Shown: positions 1 through 5,088 of the stretch, in pieces | Numbering within the stretch: the stretch's first letter is position 1 | Layout of the letters: every line of letters begins with the position of its first letter | NCBI GenBank assembly: GCA_030642865.1 | Contig: DAOWMW010000122.1 | Span: forward strand, 1 to 5,088 | From: Desulfobacteraceae bacterium | Lineage (GTDB): Bacteria; Desulfobacterota; Desulfobacteria; Desulfobacterales; BuS5 | Reading direction: 5' to 3' | DNA: 5,088 nt | The notes under the pieces: generated by a model | What the model saw: only the letters and a program-made list of their open reading frames with translations | Databases searched by the model: none | Told to the model about the DNA's origin: nothing | Translations under genes and position numbers: made by a program

Positions 1-1544
1 GCACTCATGGGCAAATTTGGTCTAAAATAGATCCGTTTGGGAACTTTAAATCCTGCAATTTTTTCCTTGCAAAAAATGATAATATCCTTTTCTGTTACCT
101 CTGAGTCTGACTTTCGAACAACAGCCGCTGTTACAGCTTCGCCCCAGCGGTCATCCTGCATACCAAAAACCGCACACTGCATAACCCCTGGATGTGTTCC
201 TATTACGCTTTCCACTTCCTGGCAAAAAACATTCTCTCCACCTGTTTTTATCATATCCTTTTTTCTGTCAGCAAAAAAATAATTCCCATCTTCATCCCTA
301 AAGAGTACATCTCCTGTGTAGAACCATCCATCACGGAAAGATTTATTATTTGCTTCATCATTCTTATAATATCCTTTCATTAATACCGGTCCTCTTATTA
401 ACTGTTCCCCTGGTTCACCAACAGGCACCTCTTTTCCTGATTCATCCACAAGTTTCAGCTCAATTCCATAGAGACCCTGTGTTCCGACCCACCGTCCGTC
501 ATGGTTCGGGATATCATCCCAATCTGTAAACCAGCCTCCGGTTATAACAGTTGCAGAGGACTCACTTGAACCCTGGCCTGTAAAAAAAGAGAGATTGGGC
601 GCAATTTTTTTCCAGCCCTCCACCATTGCTTTTGGTATTGTTGAAGACCATGTTAAAAATTTTTTTGCACTCTCAAAACAGCAGTCATAAACTCCGGGCT
701 CAGATAAAAGCGCCACATAAATAGTGGGAGGAAGTGCTGTGGAAGTGATTTTATGTTTGTCAAAAAGTTTTAGCATCTGGGAAGGGTTTGGAAGCTGGGT
801 CATCACAACAGTTGCCCCGGCAGTAAGAGACAAAAAAAGCAGATCAAAACCTGCCATGTGAATCATGGGAATGGAAAGTAAAAAAAAATCTTCATGGGAC
901 ATTTTAAAAATCATCTGGTAGGATAACTGGGAGGCAAAAAAAGAGTTGTGGGTTGTCATAACCCCCTTGGGCGCAGATTCCGTACCACTTGTAAAAAAAA
1001 GGGCAGCTTCGTCCTCATTTTCGATCAGTACTTCCGGTTCATCATCCCCACCTTCGAGTAATTTCTTAAAATCTATCCACCCACCGGGTGTTGCCTTGCC
1101 TGACGTGGTCAAATATCCAAAGCGTTCAACTGATTTCATGCTTTTAGCAATTTCATTTACCTTCTCTTCAAATACATCCTCCACAAAAAAGAATTTTGGT
1201 TCGGCAAAATCAATGAGACTTTTTATTTCCTGCTGATTCAGCATAAAATTAACAGGGGTAAACCATGCCCCAAGTTTTAAAAGGGCGCAGCTTAATATAA
1301 GCATTTTGGCATTGTTACGGGATAATACTGCAACCCTGTCACCCCTGGTTAATCCCATTTTAAGGAGACTGTTGGCCACTCGATTTGCTTTTTCATTAAG
1401 TTCTTTGTATGTATAGGATTCCACAACATCATTTAAGTCATAAAATATCAATGCAGTTTTGTCCGGATATCTGTTTGAAGATCTCCTTATCCCGTCTCCA
1501 AGATTTTCGCGCCTCGCCAGATTCATTTCAAGTTTACTCAACAT
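1..1544 (-). CDS. AMP-forming fatty-acyl-CoA synthetase, C-terminus cut by the left edge
   Basis: Class I adenylate-forming enzyme that activates a carboxylic acid (probably a fatty acid) to acyl-AMP and then acyl-CoA in the cytoplasm. 514 residues are visible without a stop. The ATP-binding P-loop TSGTESAPKG lies at residues 185-194. The A5-type motif QGSSE ends at Glu328. WFYTGD is at 407-412, with the ribose-binding Asp at 412. The hinge region DRKKDMIKTGGENV starts at 426. The last visible residues, IAGFKVPKRIYF and LPMS, lead directly into the C-terminal loop that carries the catalytic Lys, so that residue is just outside the window. Family members are usually about 540 residues, so roughly 25-35 are missing. 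The ATG at 1544 is preceded by AAGG (complement of 1555-1558) at 10 bases, and an in-frame stop lies five codons upstream. Chain length of the substrate cannot be read from the sequence; FadD-like or AlkK-like medium/long-chain ligases are the nearest style. It is divergent from everything else here. Confidence 0.95.
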   Translation of the reverse strand, partial: MLSKLEMNLARRENLGDGIRRSSNRYPDKTALIFYDLNDVVESYTYKELNEKANRVANSLLKMGLTRGDRVAVLSRNNAKMLILSCALLKLGAWFTPVNFMLNQQEIKSLIDFAEPKFFFVEDVFEEKVNEIAKSMKSVERFGYLTTSGKATPGGWIDFKKLLEGGDDEPEVLIENEDEAALFFTSGTESAPKGVMTTHNSFFASQLSYQMIFKMSHEDFFLLSIPMIHMAGFDLLFLSLTAGATVVMTQLPNPSQMLKLFDKHKITSTALPPTIYVALLSEPGVYDCCFESAKKFLTWSSTIPKAMVEGWKKIAPNLSFFTGQGSSESSATVITGGWFTDWDDIPNHDGRWVGTQGLYGIELKLVDESGKEVPVGEPGEQLIRGPVLMKGYYKNDEANNKSFRDGWFYTGDVLFRDEDGNYFFADRKKDMIKTGGENVFCQEVESVIGTHPGVMQCAVFGMQDDRWGEAVTAAVVRKSDSEVTEKDIIIFCKEKIAGFKVPKRIYFRPNLPMS

Positions 1545-1601
1545 TTTATTACTACCTTAGATAAATTGGATTTAGTTTTAATTTCAGCAATGGATTAAGA
1601 T

Positions 1602-2101
1602 ATGGATCGCCACATAAACAATTTTCAAATTTTACTCAGACCATACCTGCCCTGATTAACTATATTCAAAAAAAAATTCCAGGTCAATATAAAGAAGGGG
1701 AAAGATTTAATCCTCCACGGGATACCATGGCTAAAATAACAAAGAATAATCATCAACAAAACATGCCAGAACACCATTAACGAATTCCAGCTTTACCAGT
1801 GGAAAAAAGATAAAGATTTAAAAAGTTATATTTTGCCAAACACGCTAAAAAAGATTTTGAAATTAAAAGCCTGAAAGAATATATCAATAAATCCCATAAA
1901 ATAATCAGCAACGCAGATTCTGCCTTTGTTAGAAATTTTAAGGGAGAGGTACAATATTCTTTTGCAAGCAGCACAGAAAAAGGCTATACTGTTGTTGACC
2001 GTTTTGGAATAATTCGTGGCTGTTATGGACATAAAAAAAAAGGAGCTTATAAAAAATGGCTGAAGAATCATTCGAGGAAACATCTGAATCAAATCCGGTA
2101 G
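1602..2101 (+). pseudogene. Nonsense-interrupted reading frame, product unknown
   Basis: A plus-strand frame (codons starting at 1655, 1658 and so on to TAG at 2099-2101) reads as protein-like text with frequent purine-first codons, yet contains TAA at 1778-1780 and TAA at 1811-1813. After the second TAA it stays open for 95 codons but has no ATG, GTG or TTG there. Upstream, an ATG at 1727 gives only 17 codons. An ATG at 1602 in another frame gives 17 codons (MDRHINNFQILLRPYLP) up to a TGA at 1653, after which a shift by one base would join the interrupted frame. Read together this would be a basic protein of about 165 residues with one frameshift and two nonsense codons. The C-terminal part includes VVDRFGIIRGCYG and a Lys-rich tail. 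I do not recognise the family. The frame overlaps the next gene by 46 bases. The minus-strand open frames over the same region are Phe/Ile-rich shadows. The alternative is a chance open frame. Confidence 0.4.
2040..2045 (+). promoter_or_regulatory. Ribosome binding site for the 97-residue protein
   Basis: AAGGAG lies 10 bases before the ATG at 2056. It begins inside a run of nine A (2033-2041). An in-frame TAA at 2050-2052 excludes any earlier start, so this site decides the start and shows that the gene is translated independently of the interrupted frame it overlaps. Confidence 0.6.
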
Positions 2102-2349
2102 CTGTATGGGCGACTGTTTTTGAAAAAGAAGACTGGTCAACCGGAGATATCGAAATCGTATCAACCCTGATAAACATAAGCGATCACATAGAATATATTG
2201 ACGAACCCACAGAAAAAAAACTGCGCCAGGCATTGAGAACATCAGGAATATTAAAAGAGCCTGAAATTATGAGAGTTGTAAAAGGCGTTCGTGAGGCATG
2301 GCCTAAAGACCACTGGTGGTGGTATCCTGAAAAAATTAAAGGTTTTTGA
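2056..2349 (+). CDS. Small acidic hypothetical protein with C-terminal Trp triplet
   Basis: A complete 97-residue protein that I do not recognise. The first 15 residues are rich in Glu and Ser. A central section (about 18-55) alternates hydrophobic and acidic residues, followed by a likely helix rich in Lys, Arg and Glu (about 52-80). The end is PKDHWWWYPEKI, with Trp87-Trp89 in a row. No signal peptide, membrane segment or Cys is visible, so it is probably soluble and cytoplasmic. The start is fixed by AAGGAG ten bases upstream and by a stop two codons before the ATG. It overlaps the end of the interrupted frame by 46 bases in a different phase, an arrangement typical of translationally linked pairs, which suggests that the two were once a gene pair. 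No promoter of its own is evident and no strong terminator follows. The Trp-rich end could be a binding surface, but that is a guess. Confidence 0.65.
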   Translation: MAEESFEETSESNPVAVWATVFEKEDWSTGDIEIVSTLINISDHIEYIDEPTEKKLRQALRTSGILKEPEIMRVVKGVREAWPKDHWWWYPEKIKGF

Positions 2350-2826
2350 GGTTGCTTTGTTTATCATTTTATAAAAAACAAGGGCATCTCTCGCGATATC
2401 CTTGACAACATATTATCAGACTGCTGCGAAAGAGGGCGTTTGGGTTAATGTTTTAACGGATAATTATATTATTTTTTATAAGTTTATTTCCATAAAACAC
2501 GCTCACAATTTAGCTGGTATCATCAACTTTTTACATATTAATTTAATAGTATTTTTTCATAGGACTGTTGATTAATTAAAGCTGAATTTGCTTTAGGTAT
2601 TCATGCTGAGTTACAGATTTAAGCCTTTACTTTAAATTCTATTGAGTGAATTTATTAAAAGAATAAGGGATTTAATTAAAAAAACAACTCAACTGGCAGC
2701 AAGAAAGTTTTTAAAAAATTCATCAAACCCCTTGCCCATGGTAAATGGTAAAATGACACACCTATAAATTGCTTGACCGGTGGACCCATTTGTTTCATTT
2801 TATTGAAAGAGGTTACAATAAAAAAC
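2350..2826. other. AT-rich gene-free stretch
   Basis: No convincing gene in 477 bases. A weak dyad right after the 97-residue gene (TTGTTT near 2358, AAACAA at 2376-2381, long loop) is too poor to call a terminator. A plus frame is open from 2375 to 2575 and another from a TTG at 2642 to 2767 (41 codons), both without a ribosome binding site or ATG, so neither is called. Runs of A and T dominate 2455-2580. The dyad at 2577-2595 is listed separately. Confidence 0.6.
2577..2595. repeat. Short inverted repeat, possible operator
   Basis: TAAAGC and GCTTTA are perfect 6-base arms around a 7-base centre, 19 bases in all. The size suits a repressor site, but it sits about 230 bases before the -35 hexamer of the metalloregulator promoter and does not resemble the DtxR or Fur consensus. 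In DNA this AT-rich it may be chance. Confidence 0.2.
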
Positions 2827-2855
2827 TTGACACATGGCAGTGGTTTATTTATTAG
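2827..2855 (+). promoter_or_regulatory. Sigma70-type promoter of the DtxR-family gene
   Basis: TTGACA (2827-2832) matches the -35 consensus exactly. After 17 bases comes TATTAG (2850-2855), a 4-of-6 match to the -10. Transcription would begin near 2862, giving a leader of about 40 bases before the ATG at 2902. The position rules out the longer open frame starting at 2773 as the real protein start. An 8-base perfect palindrome, GAATATTC (2855-2862), covers the expected start site and could be part of an operator, possibly for autoregulation. Confidence 0.5.
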
Positions 2856-2889
2856 AATATTCAACACAAGTTTTGCTTACCTAAATCCT

Positions 2890-2894
2890 GAGGA
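2890..2894 (+). promoter_or_regulatory. Ribosome binding site of the DtxR-family gene
   Basis: GAGGA ends 7 bases before the ATG at 2902, an ideal distance. It selects this ATG over the in-frame ATG at 2773. The same bases contain a minimal ATG-ATA-TAA frame (2894-2902) whose stop overlaps the real start by one base. Confidence 0.65.
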
Positions 2895-2901
2895 TGATAT
2901 A

Positions 2902-3438
2902 ATGGTAATTAGTGATAAAAAAAGTTTGATTAACAAGGAGCTGACTTCCGTGATGGAAGATTACCTGGAAACGATTGTTGAGTTGCGGGAAAAAAAAAGG
3001 GTCGTTCGGGTTAAGGATATTGCTGAAGGGATGAATGTCAAGATGTCCACTGTCACCAGTATGCTTAAAACATTGAACAGCAGGGGATTGGTCAATTATG
3101 CAAAATATGAGTATGTGGACTTAACAAAAAAAGGGGCGGCTGTTGGAAAAGAAATGCAACGCAGACATGGACTTTTGCTTAAATTTTTAACCGAAATTTT
3201 GAAAATTGATTTAAAAACCGCAGATGAAGATGCCTGTAGAATGGAACATGCCCTTAGCCCTGTTACTCTGGACAGCTTTGTTGACTTTATGGAGTTTGTT
3301 CAAACATGTCCGCGGGCAGGAGAGAATTGGCTTCAATATTTTAAGGAATATCAACTGGACAGGCACAGACCGGAAAAATGCCAGGCTCGCAGTGAAATTT
3401 TTTCCAGTGAATTTAAAAAACGGGTCGATTCAGGATAA
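2902..3438 (+). CDS. DtxR/MntR-family metal-dependent transcriptional repressor
   Basis: A cytoplasmic DNA-binding regulator expected to sense Fe(II) or Mn(II) and repress metal uptake or related genes; 178 residues from the ATG at 2902. An N-terminal winged helix-turn-helix spans about 14-78: MEDYLETI leads into helix one, VRVKDIAEGMNV plus MSTVTSMLKTLNSRGLV is the recognition unit, and the wing runs to VDLTKKG. The metal-binding and dimerisation domain follows (about 82-150), with RRHGLLLKFL and DACRMEHALSP. Candidate ligands by alignment to known members are Asp20, Glu23, His89, Cys112, Glu115 and His116. Asp20/Glu23 is the MntR pattern, whereas Cys112-Glu115-His116 is the DtxR/IdeR pattern. 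The position equal to DtxR Glu83 is Leu93. No SH3-like FeoA domain follows; the tail after 136 (CPRAGENWL, later His155 and Cys160) is short, as in two-domain members. It has its own promoter and ribosome binding site. Its targets are not visible in the window. Confidence 0.92.
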   Translation: MVISDKKSLINKELTSVMEDYLETIVELREKKRVVRVKDIAEGMNVKMSTVTSMLKTLNSRGLVNYAKYEYVDLTKKGAAVGKEMQRRHGLLLKFLTEILKIDLKTADEDACRMEHALSPVTLDSFVDFMEFVQTCPRAGENWLQYFKEYQLDRHRPEKCQARSEIFSSEFKKRVDSG

Positions 3439-3632
3439 AATATTTTTACCAGTGATGTCACTAAATGCTCCAGGCGGGCTTTCCCACAACCCAACTCATT
3501 TTAGAGATTGGTTTTAATCCTGGTCATTTCAAGATATGAGTGTTGAAAATAAACGTACTATCTGGTTTTCCTTATAATTTACTACTAAATGGAACTACAC
3601 AATACAACCTAATAACCAGGGCCAAATGTAAA

Positions 3633-3647
3633 TGTTACTTCGTAACA
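3633..3647. repeat. Perfect short hairpin in the intergenic region
   Basis: TGTTAC, loop TTC, GTAACA: six perfect pairs around a three-base loop. No T-run follows, so it is not an ordinary rho-independent terminator. It could be a protein-binding dyad, part of a structured RNA, or chance. Confidence 0.3.
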
Positions 3648-3921
3648 ACTCCTAAAGACGCATTTTCAGGCAGCCGGAGATAAAACCAAATCCTGATTTT
3701 CTTGTTTTTATAACAGGGTTTCACGCGTAAGGTAGTAAAAATCGACCCATAAAGTTTTTTTTATAAATAAATATTGACTATATGCCAGGAGCTAAGGCGA
3801 AAATATACTAACAGGAAAGCTTTTTATTTTCTTTAAGCTCATGGTAAATAGTATTTTTTTGGCTTAAAGTTAGAATAGTAAAACAATAATAGCCACGCCT
3901 CATTTTATGAGAGCAATAAAA

Positions 3922-3930
3922 AAGGAGAGG
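3922..3930 (+). promoter_or_regulatory. Ribosome binding site of the DUF2325 gene
   Basis: A strong purine-rich site AAGGAGAGG ends 7 bases before the ATG at 3938. An in-frame TAG at 3932-3934 means that this ATG is the first possible start, so the unusual N-terminal extension is really part of the protein. Confidence 0.75.
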
Positions 3931-3937
3931 ATAGTCG

Positions 3938-5088
3938 ATGCTGGGGGAAAAACAATGTGTTCAAATCGGTGGGAAAAATATAACCAATTGGGATGAACGG
4001 GGGATTGAAATTGGTTGGAAAAATATAATTAATTTGGATGAGCAAAAAATTGGCTGTAAAGAGAAATTGAGGTTTTGGGAGGTTGATCATCTTTTTAAAT
4101 GCCCGGTGGTGGGTATGTGCCTTACGCTTTCGGAACAAAAGCAGCTCCTTAAGAGAGTGGGCCTTTCATGTAAAAAAAAAAGCACCTTTGAAATTCATGA
4201 AATACTAGTTGCAAGTTCGGAGAGGGAAAACCGGCTGGCGATACGTGCTGACAGCATGCTAAATCGAAAATTTGGCAAAGAGATAGCACCCTTGCTTAAA
4301 CTTAAGCGCGGGGAATTTATGACGCATTGCAAAGCTGCTTTTGATTCAGGGGATTGCGTTGGTGTTTTATGGGCAATCGCGGTCACTCCTGGACTGCCCG
4401 ATGAATTTAAAAAAGAAATTTTTGGAAAAATTCATATGGGTATGCATTGGAATGGAGAACAAAGAATAAAATTGAAACAAACACTGGCCAGGCAGCAAAA
4501 TGAATTAAGCGATATGCGGCAGGAGGTGAAAAGCGCAGTACGAAGCAGGCACTTACTGCAAGAGGCAAATAAAGACCTTAAGGAAAGTCAGGAGGCTTTA
4601 AAGGGAAGGTTAACATCTGTGGAAAAAGAAAGAGATCTTGTAAAAGAAAAATTTGCTGAATTAAATAATGAATTTCCTGCTGCTGAGTTTGAGCAAACGA
4701 ACCTGATTTTAAAAAAAAAGCTGGATGCGCTGCATGGGAGGTGCAGGGAAAATGAGCGGCAACTGGCTTTACTTAAAGGAAAAAATATGGAGCTATTGAC
4801 AGAGCTTGAACAGCAACGGGAATTGAACGAGAATTTCAAAAAAGAAAGCCAGGAAATAATTGGGGAAGTCCTTGCGGTGAACCGTTGTGATGCAAGTTGT
4901 CCGTCGTTTGATCTGTGTAAAAAACGCGTTTTGATTGTCGGTGGAATTACACGTATGGAATCACTATACCGTGAGCTTATTGAAGGTAGCGGCGGGATTT
5001 TTGAATACCATGACGGTTTCATGAAACAAGGTATCAAAAGGCTTGAATCCCGCCTCAGGCGTGCCGATGTTGTGCTATGCCCTGTTAA
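3938..5088 (+). CDS. DUF2325 coiled-coil protein with repeat-bearing N-terminus, cut by the right edge
   Basis: 383 residues are visible and the frame is open at the edge; family length suggests about 35-40 more. Order of parts: a 45-residue N-terminal extension with a tandem duplication (residues 10-39); a conserved N-terminal domain (about 45-171) with FWEVDHLFKCPVVGMCL, the Cys55 and Cys61 pair, GDCVGVLWAIAVTP and FGKIHMGMHW; a long Glu/Lys/Gln-rich coiled coil (about 173-312); a Cys cluster Cys317, Cys321, Cys327; then the DUF2325 domain starting KRVLIVGG (329-336), with YHDG at 357-360 and RADVVLCPV at the edge. DUF2325 domains look like Rossmann-type alpha/beta units and have no settled function. 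Cys and His pairs could bind metal or sense redox state, which is inference. It lies downstream of the metalloregulator gene in the same direction, but 499 bases away, so it is probably a separate unit. The protein is cytoplasmic: no signal or membrane segment is seen. A run of ten A lies in codons 79-82. Confidence 0.88.
   Translation, partial: MLGEKQCVQIGGKNITNWDERGIEIGWKNIINLDEQKIGCKEKLRFWEVDHLFKCPVVGMCLTLSEQKQLLKRVGLSCKKKSTFEIHEILVASSERENRLAIRADSMLNRKFGKEIAPLLKLKRGEFMTHCKAAFDSGDCVGVLWAIAVTPGLPDEFKKEIFGKIHMGMHWNGEQRIKLKQTLARQQNELSDMRQEVKSAVRSRHLLQEANKDLKESQEALKGRLTSVEKERDLVKEKFAELNNEFPAAEFEQTNLILKKKLDALHGRCRENERQLALLKGKNMELLTELEQQRELNENFKKESQEIIGEVLAVNRCDASCPSFDLCKKRVLIVGGITRMESLYRELIEGSGGIFEYHDGFMKQGIKRLESRLRRADVVLCPV
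3965..4054 (+). repeat. 45-base imperfect tandem repeat inside the DUF2325 gene
   Basis: Two adjacent in-frame copies, 3965-4009 and 4010-4054, agree at about 32 of 45 bases. At protein level IGGKNITNWDE and IGWKNIINLDE head two 15-residue units (residues 10-24 and 25-39) with shared I-G-x-K-N-I-x-N-x-D-E. Differences fall at both silent and replacement positions, so the duplication is not very recent. It sits before the conserved part of the family. Confidence 0.8.

Larger units (their letters stand above)
3439..3937. other. 499-base gene-free region with small dyads
   Basis: No gene is supported on either strand. An imperfect AT-rich dyad spans the stop of the regulator gene (3433-3450, 14 of 18 positions symmetric), followed by the palindrome AGTGA-TG-TCACT (3451-3462). 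CCAAC and ATTGG near 3490-3512, followed by TTTT, could form a weak terminator stem. A hairpin with 6-base arms is at 3633-3647 (own entry), a CTCAT/ATGAG hairpin at 3899-3911 lies just before the next ribosome binding site, and CCTG/CAGG arms bracket 18 bases near 3690-3717. TTGACT at 3774-3779 has no -10 at a proper distance. No riboswitch or known RNA was recognised, although the size would allow a regulated leader for the downstream gene. Confidence 0.55.

Noticed and set aside
1826..2242. Minus-strand open frame of 138 residues
   Set aside because: Very rich in Phe, Ile and Leu, as expected for the complement of Lys/Glu-rich coding DNA; it lies opposite two better plus-strand frames and has no ribosome binding site that I can see.
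2459..2477. Fur-box-like AT-rich 19-mer
   Set aside because: About 13 of 19 matches is expected by chance in sequence of this composition, and it is far from any start codon.
2676..2867. Minus-strand 63-residue open frame
   Set aside because: It overlaps the regulator promoter, has no recognisable domain, and is short enough for chance in AT-rich DNA.
2773..2901. N-terminal 43-codon extension of the DtxR-family protein
   Set aside because: It begins upstream of the promoter at 2827-2855, has no family similarity, and the ATG at 2902 has the proper ribosome binding site.
3774..3809. TTGACT and TATACT as a promoter for the DUF2325 gene
   Set aside because: The spacing between the hexamers is 24 bases, too long for a sigma70 promoter.
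3905..4138. Minus-strand 77-residue open frame showing a repeated IFPT segment
   Set aside because: The repetition is the complement of the tandem repeat in the DUF2325 gene; the plus frame has the ribosome binding site and family motifs.
4588..5037. Minus-strand 149-residue open frame
   Set aside because: Ser/Phe-rich shadow of the coiled-coil and DUF2325 coding sequence on the plus strand.
5081..5088. Possible TAA stop at the right edge
   Set aside because: The TAA is out of frame: the in-frame codon is GTT (5084-5086), followed by an incomplete codon beginning AA.
1..5088. CRISPR array, tRNA, rRNA, insertion sequence or attachment site
   Set aside because: No spaced repeats, no tRNA-like cloverleaf, no rRNA signature and no transposase or flanking terminal repeats were seen.

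Overview
The window is AT-rich and carries long A/T homopolymer runs. It holds three confidently recognised protein genes, one small unrecognised gene, one probable broken gene and two long gene-free stretches. Both edges cut through genes. The gene content (a class I acyl-CoA synthetase, a DtxR/MntR-type metalloregulator and a long coiled-coil DUF2325 protein) would suit a low-GC anaerobic Desulfobacterota-like bacterium. That is an impression from the protein style only; no rRNA or taxonomic marker is present.

Layout. Positions 1-1544 (minus strand): most of an AMP-forming fatty-acyl-CoA synthetase, missing about the last 25-35 residues beyond the left edge. Positions 1545-2101 (plus): a reading frame with coding-like composition that lacks an intact start and is interrupted by two TAA codons and probably one frameshift, here called a pseudogene. 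Positions 2056-2349 (plus): a 97-residue protein with its own Shine-Dalgarno sequence and a C-terminal Trp triplet, family unknown. Positions 2350-2826: AT-rich, no gene supported. Positions 2827-2901: a promoter with a perfect -35 hexamer and a short leader. Positions 2902-3438 (plus): a DtxR/MntR-family metal-dependent repressor of 178 residues. Positions 3439-3937: 499 bases without a gene, with a few small dyads. Positions 3938-5088 (plus): the first 383 residues of a DUF2325 protein, running off the right edge, with an N-terminal 15-residue tandem duplication.

The genes are not a tight operon. The synthetase is divergent from the rest, and the regulator has its own promoter. The regulator and the Cys-bearing DUF2325 protein are neighbours in the same direction but separated by 499 bases, so a metal- or redox-related link is only a hypothesis. 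The points most worth a second look are the nonsense-interrupted frame at 1602-2101, the mixed Mn-type and Fe-type ligand set of the DtxR-like regulator, and the duplicated N-terminal repeat of the DUF2325 protein. I did not find a clear, complete new system here.
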